Of a stretch of 64,000 bases of DNA, positions 1 to 8,857 are shown one piece after another. The notes below the pieces were generated by a model. It did no database searches, was not told where the DNA came from, and worked only from the letters and a program-made list of their open reading frames with translations. Every line of letters starts with the position of its first letter. Within the stretch, counting starts at the first letter, position 1. Origin of the DNA: an uncultured Spirochaetales bacterium (GTDB taxonomy: Bacteria > Spirochaetota > Spirochaetia > Sphaerochaetales > Sphaerochaetaceae); contig CACYEI010000041.1 in assembly GCA_902773355.1 (NCBI GenBank), positions 1 through 64,000 of the forward strand. The letters are read 5' to 3'. The translations under genes were made by a program, and so were the position numbers.

Positions 1-1
1 A

Positions 2-1360
2 GTTGAATATCCGGAAGCGATATCAGATGAATTAGTTTATACTGCATTAGTTGAGATGAAAAATGATTATCCTGGGTTAATAGAGGGTACAGGAATCCTT
101 TATAATCACCCTGGTGATGCATTATTAATCATACCGTATAATTTTACAGATGAAGATTTAAACAATGCCCAACCTATGTTACAGGCATTTGTAGATGAAT
201 TCATACCAATGTATTTAGCTTCTTTAAAAGAGCCTGATAATGAAGCACTTGATAATGATGTAAATGATGTTGTAGAGATTGATACTGCGGATAAGATTGA
301 TGAAATTGATAACACTTCTGATGTAGAATCTGATAGCTCAAATACTACTCCTGTTGTTGTAGATAATTCTGACTCTTCAAATGATGATGAATTTAATGAG
401 GACAGAATAAATTTAGATTTGATGACTTATCCTTTAATAATTGAGAAAGTTGATGATCATATTGCTAGAATTCTATATCCTTCTTTTATTGCTGATGAAG
501 AATTCTTTGAAGCAGCAAATAATTTGAAAGACAACGGTTTTGATTTTCTTAATGGCTCTGCATTATTAATAGAAGATGAGGGGGATGCTTTATTAATTTT
601 ACCTAGTAGTATTGATGATGGTTATTTTGAAGAAAACAGGCCAAGATTACAGGCAAGTATTGATGAATATTTGCAATCATTACTTGATGATTACTATGCA
701 ACTATTAAAAATCAGGAAGAAGAAATTGTACCTTCAAGTACATCTGATAACTTAGATAATGCTGAAAATGAACCAAAGACTGAGTCAGAACCAGTTACTT
801 TTACATTACTTGGAGAAACTGTTACTTTAGTAAAGAATAATGATGATAATTTTGTGCTAAATTATCCATCTAATATCAAGGATGATGTATCTAAAGTGAT
901 TGATTTGGCTTTGGAAGAATACCCTGATCTATTTGATCATGCAGAAGTTGATTTAAATGATGATGAAGCTGTAATAATCTTGAATCAAGATGATGTTGAG
1001 CCTGAAGAAGTGGCTCTTTATTTAGCTAGTGTTGAACTTCCTCCTGATGCTGATACTGATGTAGGTTCTGACATTATTAATTCTGATGTTGATGTCCCTA
1101 AGGTATCTGATAATTCTGCAGACGTATCTGATAATACTGATCAACCTGAAAATAATGATATTTCTGATAATTCTTCTAATAATGATAATAGAACGGATAT
1201 TCCTGTTTTAAATCCACCTCAAACTGATGTATCTTCAGAAAATATCTTGATTGAACCTAGTGATGATACACCTATAGCAGTGGCTGCTGCTGTTAGCCTT
1301 CTTTCTTTAGCTTTAGCTACTGGTGCTTACTATGTAACTATGTCAAGTAAAGATGATTAA
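2..1360 (+). CDS. Acidic beta-alpha repeat protein with C-terminal membrane anchor (5' end outside window)
   Basis: I do not recognise the family. The frame is open from base 2, and the residues before the first ATG (56) fit the repeat pattern (a Tyr-Pro followed by an acidic helix). The gene therefore starts upstream and its N-terminus is not seen. The visible part holds three modules, each made of two short beta-strand plus helix units. The first unit usually has Tyr-Pro after the strand, and the second has a strand such as DALLIIP or DALLILP. Modules are joined by linkers very rich in Asp, Glu, Asn and Ser, with a long Asp/Asn/Ser stalk before one hydrophobic segment near the C-terminus and a six-residue tail. 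It overlaps the next gene by 8 nt, and that gene has the same plan. An extracytoplasmic protein anchored at its C-terminus is likely (inference); function unknown. Confidence 0.75.
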   Translation, partial: VEYPEAISDELVYTALVEMKNDYPGLIEGTGILYNHPGDALLIIPYNFTDEDLNNAQPMLQAFVDEFIPMYLASLKEPDNEALDNDVNDVVEIDTADKIDEIDNTSDVESDSSNTTPVVVDNSDSSNDDEFNEDRINLDLMTYPLIIEKVDDHIARILYPSFIADEEFFEAANNLKDNGFDFLNGSALLIEDEGDALLILPSSIDDGYFEENRPRLQASIDEYLQSLLDDYYATIKNQEEEIVPSSTSDNLDNAENEPKTESEPVTFTLLGETVTLVKNNDDNFVLNYPSNIKDDVSKVIDLALEEYPDLFDHAEVDLNDDEAVIILNQDDVEPEEVALYLASVELPPDADTDVGSDIINSDVDVPKVSDNSADVSDNTDQPENNDISDNSSNNDNRTDIPVLNPPQTDVSSENILIEPSDDTPIAVAAAVSLLSLALATGAYYVTMSSKDD

Positions 1361-2462
1361 AAGAATATTAGTATTTTTTGTTTTTTGGGTTTTAATATTA
1401 ATTCCTTCTTTTTGTGTTGATTATAATTTTAAAATTGACATTGAAGAGAAGGATATTAATGTTGAAGTTTCACAATTGGATAATTTGACACTTCAGTTTA
1501 ATTTTTCAGAATCTATTTCATTATTTAGGTTAGAAAAATTTTTTGATTCATTTAAAAAAAGTACAGATAATATTGTATATAATTCTAATGAGAACTTAAT
1601 GATTAATAGTTTTAATATTAAGTTTACAGCCTTTATTCCATCATCTGCATTATTAATACGTGAATTAGAATATTCAGTTAAGACATATTTTGTTACATAT
1701 AATTTTGTAAATTATGGTTCTGTGTCAATTTATCATATAGATTCTAATATGTTAAAATTTTCGTTTAATGATGAAATCTCTTTTGTTGATATGCAATATT
1801 TTTATTCAATTTTTAATAATTTCCCAAGTAAGAATTATTCTGTTTATTTGAATGAAAAAAATTTAATTTTTACATTTAATGAAAATTTTTCAGATAAAGA
1901 TTTAAGTGAATTTATTTCTTCATTAGAAACAGACACTGTTTCTAACTCTATATTTGTAAATTTATATCAGATTTTTAAGTATTTTATAGAAGAAGATCTT
2001 TACTTCGATGAAGTTGATGAAATTGTATCAATTACTAAATCATTTTATAGTATAACAATAACATTTAGAATTGATTTATCTGAATCAAATATTAGTTCAA
2101 TTATTAATAATTTGATTTTTTATTTTAGATCGCTTGGTAAAACTGTAAATTTTTCTTATTCTTCTAAAGAAATAATTATTTCATCTTCTGATAATTCTTT
2201 GGTAGTTTCATTACATGATATAGAAAATCAAATAAGATTATCTTTAAATCAAATTTCAATAAACAAAAATTCATATGATGATACAGTTTATTTTTCGTAT
2301 AATGATGATTATGCAGCTGGTTTAAAACTTAAAAAAAAGGTACCTGAAAACAATAACCTTGTTTGGATATACATTGTAATTGCTATAATTACTTTTATTA
2401 TTATAATGTTTTTTGTTTTTAAAACATTGAGAAAGAAAAATAATACATTTATTGACAAGTAA
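1353..2462 (+). CDS. Secreted beta-alpha repeat protein with C-terminal transmembrane anchor
   Basis: The family is unknown. The 369-residue protein starts with a clear signal sequence (MIKRI followed by a hydrophobic run) and ends with one transmembrane segment (about residues 333-355) and a Lys/Arg-rich tail, giving a type I topology. The body contains about six beta-strand plus helix units, for example around LTLQFNF, MLKFSFN, LIFTFNE and ITITFRI. They resemble the units of the preceding acidic protein, so the two are probably paralogues. The ATG overlaps the stop of that gene by 8 nt, suggesting translational coupling. Composition is Phe/Ser/Asn/Ile-rich and the codons are extremely AT-rich. 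There is a Cys near the signal-peptide end but no good lipobox. The 3' end of the gene carries the tRNA-Asn promoter. Confidence 0.75.
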   Translation: MIKRILVFFVFWVLILIPSFCVDYNFKIDIEEKDINVEVSQLDNLTLQFNFSESISLFRLEKFFDSFKKSTDNIVYNSNENLMINSFNIKFTAFIPSSALLIRELEYSVKTYFVTYNFVNYGSVSIYHIDSNMLKFSFNDEISFVDMQYFYSIFNNFPSKNYSVYLNEKNLIFTFNENFSDKDLSEFISSLETDTVSNSIFVNLYQIFKYFIEEDLYFDEVDEIVSITKSFYSITITFRIDLSESNISSIINNLIFYFRSLGKTVNFSYSSKEIIISSSDNSLVVSLHDIENQIRLSLNQISINKNSYDDTVYFSYNDDYAAGLKLKKKVPENNNLVWIYIVIAIITFIIIMFFVFKTLRKKNNTFIDK

Positions 2463-2480
2463 AATATTATAGTTTATATT
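2452..2480 (+). promoter_or_regulatory. Promoter of tRNA-Asn
   Basis: A perfect -35 TTGACA (2452-2457) and a -10 TATATT (2475-2480) are separated by 17 bases. Transcription would start near 2487, about 5 nt before the mature tRNA. The -35 box lies inside the last codons of the preceding gene. This is one of the two best promoter matches in the window. Confidence 0.8.
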
Positions 2481-2491
2481 TTTTATGTAAT

Positions 2492-2564
2492 TCCCCTGTA
2501 GCTCAGTAGGTAGAGCAGGTGGCTGTTAACCACCCTGTCGGCGGTTCGAGTCCGTCCGGGGGAG
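2492..2564 (+). tRNA. tRNA-Asn (anticodon GTT)
   Basis: A 73-base cloverleaf can be drawn directly. The acceptor stem is TCCCCTG (2492-2498) with CGGGGGA (2557-2563) and discriminator G2564. The D stem is GCTC/GAGC. The anticodon stem is GGTGG/CCACC with loop CTGTTAA, giving anticodon GTT (2525-2527). The T stem is GGCGG/CCGTC with loop TTCGAGT. The 3' CCA is not encoded; a short T run follows. A near-consensus promoter lies just upstream. No clear terminator separates it from the next gene 23 nt downstream, so a shared primary transcript is possible. Confidence 0.97.
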
Positions 2565-2587
2565 TTTTTCTTTATATGGAGGTTAAT

Positions 2588-3169
2588 ATGAAAAAAGCTT
2601 TTTTGATATTACTTTTTGTAATGATTATACCTGTTTCATTATTTGCTTCTAGTGGTTTTGGGTTCAGTGTAGGGGCTGCCGTAACCATTGATAGAAATAT
2701 TGGAGGTATAATATCTGATGATATAAAAACTATAAAAGCACAAGATTTTTCTTTTGGAATAGATATGGATATGAAAGTATTCATTGTTGATGTAGATTTT
2801 ATTGCTTTTTATAGAAAGGGTTTAGACGATAAATTTGGTGCAGGTGGTATGTTCAGTCTTAATGTTGGACCAGATTTAGGGCCTTTTAGAATTAGTTTAG
2901 GATTAGCTTATGACTGGGCATATAATATTCAGATAGCTAATAAATTTACTTTTGGTTCAAATGAGTCAGATTTAGGTAAAAATTTTACTCATTCCCCTCT
3001 TAATTTAAGGGCTGCTCTAGATATAAATATATCAAAAGTTTTAGTGAAGATTTATGGTGTTTTACCTACAAATTTAACTTTATCATCATTTAAAATTGGA
3101 GAAATGTTCAAAGATTTTAATTATAAAAATATAAAAGTTGGATTAGTTGTTGGTATTAATTTAGTCTAA
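2588..3169 (+). CDS. Small secreted, outer-membrane-like protein
   Basis: The ATG at 2588 is chosen because it follows TGGAGG (2578-2583) and opens a classic signal peptide (MKKAF, hydrophobic core, LFASSG). Longer readings would begin inside the tRNA. The mature part, about 170 residues, alternates glycine-rich and amphipathic segments (GFGFSVGAAV, FGAGGMFSLNVGP, LGPFRISLGLAYDW) and ends in a short strand of hydrophobic character. This resembles small outer-membrane beta-barrel proteins, but the family is not recognised. A strong terminator follows at 3190-3217. No promoter other than the tRNA one is evident between the tRNA and this start. Confidence 0.7.
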   Translation: MKKAFLILLFVMIIPVSLFASSGFGFSVGAAVTIDRNIGGIISDDIKTIKAQDFSFGIDMDMKVFIVDVDFIAFYRKGLDDKFGAGGMFSLNVGPDLGPFRISLGLAYDWAYNIQIANKFTFGSNESDLGKNFTHSPLNLRAALDINISKVLVKIYGVLPTNLTLSSFKIGEMFKDFNYKNIKVGLVVGINLV

Positions 3170-3189
3170 ATTGTTTAATTTTTTGTTTT

Positions 3190-3217
3190 AAGGAGATTCT
3201 GAAGAATCTCCTTTTTT
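3190..3217 (+). terminator. Rho-independent terminator
   Basis: The stem GGAGATTC (3192-3199) and GAATCTCC (3204-3211) encloses a TGAA loop and is followed by six T. Two flanking A/T pairs extend the stem. It ends the tRNA-Asn/outer-membrane protein unit. Confidence 0.88.
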
Positions 3218-3227
3218 AATCTATAAT
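3199..3227 (+). promoter_or_regulatory. Possible promoter of udp, overlapping the terminator
   Basis: A perfect -10 TATAAT (3222-3227) lies 17 bases after a weak -35-like CTGAAG (3199-3204) that sits in the terminator hairpin. A start near 3234 would leave an 11-nt leader before the ATG at 3245, just enough for the AAGGGTG ribosome site. The -35 is poor, so this is tentative. Confidence 0.4.
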
Positions 3228-3244
3228 TGTAAAAAGGGTGTAAA

Positions 3245-4027
3245 ATGTCTGATTATATGAATGGAACAGGGATACAGTATCATCTTCATATAAAAGAAGG
3301 AGATGTAGGTAAATATGTTATTCTTCCTGGAGATCCTAAAAGGGTTCCAAATATTGCAAAATTTTTTGATGATCCTAAATTAATAGCAGATAGTAGAGAA
3401 TTTGTTACATATACTGGGTATCTTAATGGAGAAAAGGTAAGTGTTACTTCTACTGGTATTGGTGGTCCTTCTGCATCAATAGCTATGGAGGAATTAGTTA
3501 AATGTGGTGCAAATACATTTTTAAGAATGGGAACATGTGGTGGAATTAATTTGGATGTTATTGGTGGAGATGCAGTTATTGCTACAGGAGCTGTTAGGAT
3601 GGAAGGAACTTCAAGAGAATACGCTCCAATAGAGTTTCCAGCAGTTGCTAGCTATGATGTAGTCACTGCTTGTAAACAAGCTGCAAAAAAACTTGGTATA
3701 AGGCATCATATAGGTATTGTTCAGTGTAAGGATTCATTTTATGGTCAACATGATCCTTCAGTCATGCCAGTTAGCTATCAACTTCTTAATTTATGGGATT
3801 CATGGAAAAAATTAAATGTTTTAGCTTCTGAAATGGAAAGTGCTGCTTTATTTGTTGTTGCATCATATCTTAAGGTTAGATGTGGCTCTGTTTTTTTTGT
3901 TGTTGGCAATCAGGAAAGAGAGGCTCTAGGTATGGAGAATCCTAAATTGCATGATACTTCACAGGTAATACATTTAGCAGTTGAATCTCTAAAGACTTTA
4001 ATTAATAACGATAAGCAAGTGGATTAA
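3245..4027 (+). CDS. udp: Uridine phosphorylase
   Basis: This cytoplasmic enzyme of the nucleoside phosphorylase I family splits uridine with phosphate into uracil and ribose 1-phosphate. At 260 residues it has the usual length. The phosphate-binding GDPKRV lies near residue 29, GTCGGI near 97, and the nucleoside-binding SEMESAAL near 195, typical of Udp-type hexameric enzymes. The GNQ segment near 220 fits uridine-type rather than purine enzymes. It lies 44 nt before the V-ATPase operon and a few genes before a nucleoside-type ABC transporter, which supports a role in nucleoside catabolism (inference). The start is preceded by AAGGGTG. A related pyrimidine or purine nucleoside phosphorylase cannot be fully excluded. 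Confidence 0.88.
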   Translation: MSDYMNGTGIQYHLHIKEGDVGKYVILPGDPKRVPNIAKFFDDPKLIADSREFVTYTGYLNGEKVSVTSTGIGGPSASIAMEELVKCGANTFLRMGTCGGINLDVIGGDAVIATGAVRMEGTSREYAPIEFPAVASYDVVTACKQAAKKLGIRHHIGIVQCKDSFYGQHDPSVMPVSYQLLNLWDSWKKLNVLASEMESAALFVVASYLKVRCGSVFFVVGNQEREALGMENPKLHDTSQVIHLAVESLKTLINNDKQVD

Positions 4028-4070
4028 ACTTTTATATTATTATATTATTGTTTGCAATAGTGGAGAAATA

Positions 4071-4649
4071 ATGGAATTACAAATTAATGATTTTATCACT
4101 TCAATAAAAAAAGATGGAGTTGATGCTGGTAAAAGAGAAGCTGAGTTGATTATTTCTGAAGCAAAATCAGAAGCTGAAAAAATTCTTTTAGATGCAAAAA
4201 AAAATGCGGACTTACTGCTTGATTCATCTAAGAAGGAAATAGAATTACAGAAAAATGCAGCTTATTTGACTATTCAACAGGCTAAAAGAGATGCTGTTCT
4301 TTCTTTTAAACAAGAAATAGAGTTGCTATATAAAAAAGTATTAAAAAATCATGTAGATTCTATTCTTAATGATAAAACAGAGCTTACAAAAATAATTAAA
4401 GCCGTTTTAACAAATGAAGATGTTAATAAATACAGATTAGAAATTAGTCACGTTTCTGATTTAATAAAACAAGATTTACAAGACGAAATAAATAATGGCT
4501 TAGAAATAAAAATATCTGATTCACTAAATTATGGATTTAAATTATCACTAAAAGACAATTCAGGATTTTTTGACTGTTCAGATGATGAAATATCTAAAAT
4601 GATTTTTTCTTTTATTTTTAATAATGCTTTTTGGGGAGATAATTTATAG
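4071..4649 (+). CDS. atpE: V-type ATPase subunit E (peripheral stalk)
   Basis: This is the first gene of the V/A-type ATPase operon. The 192-residue protein has a long, charged N-terminal helix (Lys/Glu/Ala-rich, about residues 15-95) and a smaller alpha/beta C-terminal part, as in E subunits that form the stator holding the A3B3 head. The ATG follows GTGGAGAA. The stop is directly adjacent to the next start. Sequence conservation of E subunits is low, so the call rests on shape plus operon position, which matches the known spirochaete order E, DUF2764, A, B, D, I, K. No G/H partner gene for the stalk is visible here. Confidence 0.85.
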   Translation: MELQINDFITSIKKDGVDAGKREAELIISEAKSEAEKILLDAKKNADLLLDSSKKEIELQKNAAYLTIQQAKRDAVLSFKQEIELLYKKVLKNHVDSILNDKTELTKIIKAVLTNEDVNKYRLEISHVSDLIKQDLQDEINNGLEIKISDSLNYGFKLSLKDNSGFFDCSDDEISKMIFSFIFNNAFWGDNL

Positions 4650-5171
4650 GTGGCATATTATTACTACTTGATTTCAAGCCTTCCGTCAATCAAATTTGAT
4701 TATCCCTTACCTATATCATATGCTCAGTTTTTGAATCAGTGTGAAAAAGAAGTTTCTGATTCAATTTTAATTAAATTAAAACATCTTACTTTAGGGGCAA
4801 ATGATGATGGTATTCCTTTGGAATGGAGTGTTTTTTATTCAAACTTATACAATGAATTAAATTATCAAAGAGCACTGAAATTAAATAGACCACAGTTGTA
4901 TAAAAAACAAGATAGCCTTGAAATTGTAACAATAGTTAATCAAGTTTTAAGTGCAAAAAATCCATTAGATGCAGAGATTATATTATTAAAATCTCAATTT
5001 GAGTTTTTAGATAAAATTATATCAACTCATTATTTTGATTTACAAGTTTTGATGGTATATGCAATAAAAATTAAATTAAAAGAAAGATATGATTTATTTA
5101 ATAAAGAAAGTGGAAAAAAAGAATTTAAAAATTTATTTATGAAAATAAACAATATTATGCAGGAGCTGTAA
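4650..5171 (+). CDS. DUF2764-like V-ATPase operon protein
   Basis: This 173-residue protein starts with GTG immediately after the stop of subunit E. The N-terminus MAYYYYLISSLP is typical of the DUF2764 family found in spirochaete and some Bacteroidetes V-ATPase operons between E and A. It is mostly helical, soluble, and has no signal sequence. Its biochemical role is unknown. By position it may stand in for the missing C/d, F or G subunits, or help assembly (inference). A GGGGAG ribosome site lies 11 nt upstream inside the E gene. Confidence 0.8.
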   Translation: MAYYYYLISSLPSIKFDYPLPISYAQFLNQCEKEVSDSILIKLKHLTLGANDDGIPLEWSVFYSNLYNELNYQRALKLNRPQLYKKQDSLEIVTIVNQVLSAKNPLDAEIILLKSQFEFLDKIISTHYFDLQVLMVYAIKIKLKERYDLFNKESGKKEFKNLFMKINNIMQEL

Positions 5172-5174
5172 AAC

Positions 5175-6905
5175 ATGGAAACTAAGAATGGTTATGTAAC
5201 TGGTGTAAGTGGAAATATGGTTTCAGTTAAGTTTGATTGTTCTATAAGAAAAAATGAAATTGGATATATTATTTTAAATAATCTAAAACTAAAAGGAGAA
5301 GTTATAAGAATTAATTCCGACATAGCAAAGATGCAGATTTTTGAAATGACTGATGGAATTAAAGTTGGAGACATTGTTGAATTTACAGATGAACTTATGA
5401 GTGTAGAGTTAGGACCTGGCCTGTTAACTCAAGTTTATGATGGATTACAAAATCCTCTCCCAGAACTTGCTAAAAATTGTGGGTTTTTTCTTCAAAGAGG
5501 TGTTTATTTAAGTGCAATACCAGATAGAGAATGGGACTTCACTCCTTTAGTTAAAGAAGGAGATAAAGTTAAACCTGGTTATGCAGTAGGTAGTGTACCA
5601 GAGGGACTTTTTACACATAAAATAATGGTTCCTTTTGGTCTTCCAAACAAAGAATATGTTGTAAAAAAGATTTGTCCAAGTGGAAAATATAATGTAAGAG
5701 CAACTATAGCTGTAATAACTGATTCTGATGGTAAAGATAAAGAACTATCAATGGTCTTTACTTGGCCAATAAAAAAGCCTATTAATTGTTATAAGGAAAG
5801 ATTAAGACCAGATGAACCTTTGGTAACAAAAATTAGATGTATTGATGGTTTTTTCCCTGTAGCTAAAGGTGGTACATTTTGTGTTCCAGGACCATTTGGA
5901 GCAGGGAAAACAGTTCTTCAACATATGGAAGCAAAAAATGCTGAAGTAGATGTTGTTATAGTGGCAGCATGTGGAGAAAGAGCTGGTGAAGTAGTTGAGG
6001 TATTAAAAGAGTTTCCAGAATTAACTGATCCAAGGACAGGACGTTCATTGATGGAAAGAACAGTAATTATCTGTAATACATCTTCTATGCCAGTTGCTGC
6101 TAGAGAAGCATCTGTATATACAGCAGTTACTATTGCTGAATATTTTAGACAGATGGGTTTAGATGTCCTTCTTTTGGCAGATTCTACAAGTAGATGGGCT
6201 CAAGCTATGAGAGAAATGAGTGGAAGACTTGAAGAGATTCCAGGTGAAGAAGCTTTTCCTGCTTATTTAGAATCAGTAATTGCGTCATTTTATGAAAGAG
6301 CTGGTAAAGTTTTATTATATGATGGTAAGGTTGCCTCCGTTACAATAGGGGGAACAGTTTCTCCAGCAGGGGGGAATTTTGATGAGCCAGTAACTCAAGC
6401 TACATTAAAAGTTGTAGGTGCATTTCATGGACTTTCTAGAGAGCGCTCTGATTCAAGAAAATATCCAGCTATTCATCCATTGGATTCTTGGAGCAAGTAT
6501 GATGGTATAATTGAAAAGAATAAAATTAATGTAGTTCACAACATTTTATATAGGAGTAATGAAGTTAATCAGATGATGAAAGTGGTTGGAGAAGAAGGAA
6601 CTTCTGCAAAAGATTATATTGTATATCAAAAAGGTGAGTTTTTAGATAGTGTTTATTTGCAACAAAATTCTTTTGATCCAATTGACGCTGCTGTCACACC
6701 TGAAAGACAGATTTATACCTTTAATTTATTATATCAAATATTGACTTCAGATTATGATCTCAATGATAAAAAAGAAATAAGAAATTTTTTCAATAAGCTT
6801 AGACAAGAATTTTTGGATTGGAATAATACAGAATGGAATTCAATTCAATTTAAAATACATGAAAATAATTTAAAAGAGCTTTATACATCTGTTAGGGAGA
6901 ACTAG
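5175..6905 (+). CDS. atpA: V-type ATPase catalytic subunit A
   Basis: This is the catalytic subunit of the A3B3 head, hydrolysing or making ATP while coupled to ion movement. At 576 residues it has the usual length. The N-terminal beta-barrel (to about 75) is followed by the long non-homologous region typical of A subunits (about 110-190). The P-loop GPFGAGKT is at about residues 239-246. GERAGEV follows, and the Walker B stretch LLLADSTSRWA is near 335. The C-terminal helical domain is complete. AGGAG precedes the ATG. Three nucleotides separate it from the previous gene and six from atpB, so one transcript is expected. Confidence 0.97.
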   Translation: METKNGYVTGVSGNMVSVKFDCSIRKNEIGYIILNNLKLKGEVIRINSDIAKMQIFEMTDGIKVGDIVEFTDELMSVELGPGLLTQVYDGLQNPLPELAKNCGFFLQRGVYLSAIPDREWDFTPLVKEGDKVKPGYAVGSVPEGLFTHKIMVPFGLPNKEYVVKKICPSGKYNVRATIAVITDSDGKDKELSMVFTWPIKKPINCYKERLRPDEPLVTKIRCIDGFFPVAKGGTFCVPGPFGAGKTVLQHMEAKNAEVDVVIVAACGERAGEVVEVLKEFPELTDPRTGRSLMERTVIICNTSSMPVAAREASVYTAVTIAEYFRQMGLDVLLLADSTSRWAQAMREMSGRLEEIPGEEAFPAYLESVIASFYERAGKVLLYDGKVASVTIGGTVSPAGGNFDEPVTQATLKVVGAFHGLSRERSDSRKYPAIHPLDSWSKYDGIIEKNKINVVHNILYRSNEVNQMMKVVGEEGTSAKDYIVYQKGEFLDSVYLQQNSFDPIDAAVTPERQIYTFNLLYQILTSDYDLNDKKEIRNFFNKLRQEFLDWNNTEWNSIQFKIHENNLKELYTSVREN

Positions 6906-6911
6906 AAATCT

Positions 6912-8198
6912 ATGGAAAAGATATATACAAAAATTGAATCTATAGTTGGTAATGTTGTTGTTGTCAGGGCTACAGGTGTCTGTAATGGTGATTTAGCTTT
7001 AGTAGGTGACAGTTATGCTAATGTTATAAAACTAGATAATGATTTAGTATCTCTTCAAGTTTTTTCTGGTGGAGTAGGTGTAAAAACAAATGATCCAGTT
7101 AAATTTTTAGGCAGATCCATGGAAATATCATATTCTGAAAATTTGCTTGGCAGGGTTTTTTCTGGTTCAGGAGTTCCTAGAGATCATGGTCCTGTACTTA
7201 CAGATAATATGATTAAAATTGGTGGACCTTCCGTTAATCCAAGCAAGAGAATTGTTCCAAAAAATTTGATTAGAACGGGAATCCCAATGATTGATGTCTT
7301 TAATACTTTAGTGGAAAGTCAAAAATTACCTATATTTTCTGTTTCAGGAGAACCTTATAATCAATTATTGGCCAGAATTGCCATGCAAGCAGAAGTAGAT
7401 ATTATTATTTTAGGTGGTATGGGTTTAAAATATGATGATTATTTATTTTTTAAAGATACATTAGAAAAATCAGGAGCTATGAGTAGAACAATAATGTTTG
7501 TTCATACCGCTTCTGATCCAACTGTTGAATGTACTTTAGTCCCAGATTTATCGTTAGCGGTAGGTGAAAGATTTGCATTAGATGGGAAACGTGTTCTTGT
7601 TCTTTTAACTGATATGACTAATTTTGCAGATGCACAGAAAGAGATGGCAATAACCATGGAACAGGTTCCATCAAATAGGGGATATCCTGGTGATTTATAT
7701 TCATGTTTAGCTTCTAGATATGAAAAAGCAGTTGATTTTGAAGGTGCTGGTTCTTTAACAATATTAGCTGTTACAACCATGCCTGGAGATGACGTTACTC
7801 ATCCTGTTCCTGATAATACTGGTTATATCACAGAGGGACAGTATTACTTAAAAAATGGTCGTATTGAACCATTTGGTTCATTGTCTAGGTTGAAGCAGAA
7901 TGTAAATAAGGATACAAGAGATGATCACAGAGCGCTCATGGATGCTATGATTAAACTTTATAGTTCATATAAAGAATCTTTAGAAAAAAAATCTATGGGT
8001 TTTTTAATGACTGATTGGGATAATAAACTTTTAAAGTATGGAGCACTTTTTGAAGAGAAGCTTATGGATCTTTCTGTTAATATTCCTTTAGAAAAAGCAC
8101 TTGATTTAGGTTGGGAAATTTTGGCTGATTGTTTTGAACCAAATGAAACAGGGTTAAAGTCAACTTTAATAAAGGAAAGATGGCCTAAGAACTTATAG
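6912..8198 (+). CDS. atpB: V-type ATPase subunit B
   Basis: This is the non-catalytic partner of subunit A in the A3B3 head, 428 residues long. As expected for B it has no Walker A motif; the corresponding loop reads [15 protein letters not shown]. The SRYEKA segment near 275 contributes the arginine that reaches into the catalytic site of A. The N-terminal barrel and C-terminal helical bundle are both present. It follows atpA by 6 nt and precedes atpD in the same operon. Confidence 0.96.
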   Translation: MEKIYTKIESIVGNVVVVRATGVCNGDLALVGDSYANVIKLDNDLVSLQVFSGGVGVKTNDPVKFLGRSMEISYSENLLGRVFSGSGVPRDHGPVLTDNMIKIGGPSVNPSKRIVPKNLIRTGIPMIDVFNTLVESQKLPIFSVSGEPYNQLLARIAMQAEVDIIILGGMGLKYDDYLFFKDTLEKSGAMSRTIMFVHTASDPTVECTLVPDLSLAVGERFALDGKRVLVLLTDMTNFADAQKEMAITMEQVPSNRGYPGDLYSCLASRYEKAVDFEGAGSLTILAVTTMPGDDVTHPVPDNTGYITEGQYYLKNGRIEPFGSLSRLKQNVNKDTRDDHRALMDAMIKLYSSYKESLEKKSMGFLMTDWDNKLLKYGALFEEKLMDLSVNIPLEKALDLGWEILADCFEPNETGLKSTLIKERWPKNL

Positions 8199-8230
8199 TA
8201 TATGAAAGAAAAGTATTATGGTGTTTGTTT

Positions 8231-8857
8231 ATGGCAGTTAAATTAACAAAAAATGAGTTAAAGAATCAGAGGGATCAACTAAAGCAGTTTGAAAGATACC
8301 TTCCAACTTTACAGTTGAAAAAGCAACAGTTACAAACAGTTATAAGACAAATAAATTTAGAATTAAGTCAGAAAGAAATGGAAAAAAACGAGCTAATATC
8401 TAATTTAGATAATTGGATTGATGTTTTTGCAGAGAACGGTATATTTTCTGAAGAATTAAAATTAGATAATCTGATAAAACCAAAAAATGTTGAATATGGA
8501 AAACAAAATATTGCTGGTGTAGATATTCCTGTATTTTATGATCTTAAATTTTATGATGTAGATTATGATATAAATGTTTATCCTTTATGGGTAGATAAAG
8601 CAATAATAAAACTTAAGGAAATAGCAAAAATTGATGCTGTAGTTAATACCTTAAATAAACAAGTTGAATTATTGGGTATGGAATTAAAAACTACTACACA
8701 GAGGGTTAATCTTTTTGAAAAAGTAAAAATACCAGAAGCCAAAGAAAATATTAGGTTAATTGGTATTTATTTAGGAGACCAACAAACATCTTCAGTTGTA
8801 AGGGGAAAAATTGCTCAAAAAAAACTTCATAATAATAGTGAGGCATTAAATGATTGA
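8231..8857 (+). CDS. atpD: V-type ATPase subunit D (central stalk)
   Basis: Subunit D is the rotating central shaft inside A3B3. The 208-residue protein is built of a long N-terminal helix (KLTKNELKNQRDQLKQ) and a long C-terminal helix with a small domain between them, and it contains the typical NLFEK/RVNLFEK-like stretch (RVNLFEKVKIP near 174-184) of D subunits. I prefer the ATG at 8231, giving MAVKLTKNEL; a TTG two codons earlier is also open. Neither has a strong ribosome site. The stop overlaps the start of atpI by 8 nt. The usual F subunit partner is not encoded in this operon. Confidence 0.93.
   Translation: MAVKLTKNELKNQRDQLKQFERYLPTLQLKKQQLQTVIRQINLELSQKEMEKNELISNLDNWIDVFAENGIFSEELKLDNLIKPKNVEYGKQNIAGVDIPVFYDLKFYDVDYDINVYPLWVDKAIIKLKEIAKIDAVVNTLNKQVELLGMELKTTTQRVNLFEKVKIPEAKENIRLIGIYLGDQQTSSVVRGKIAQKKLHNNSEALND

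Noticed and set aside
2519-2587. Upstream extension of the outer-membrane-like protein gene through the tRNA
   Set aside because: The frame is open but runs through the anticodon and T arms of tRNA-Asn. The ATG at 2588 has a ribosome site and starts a proper signal peptide.
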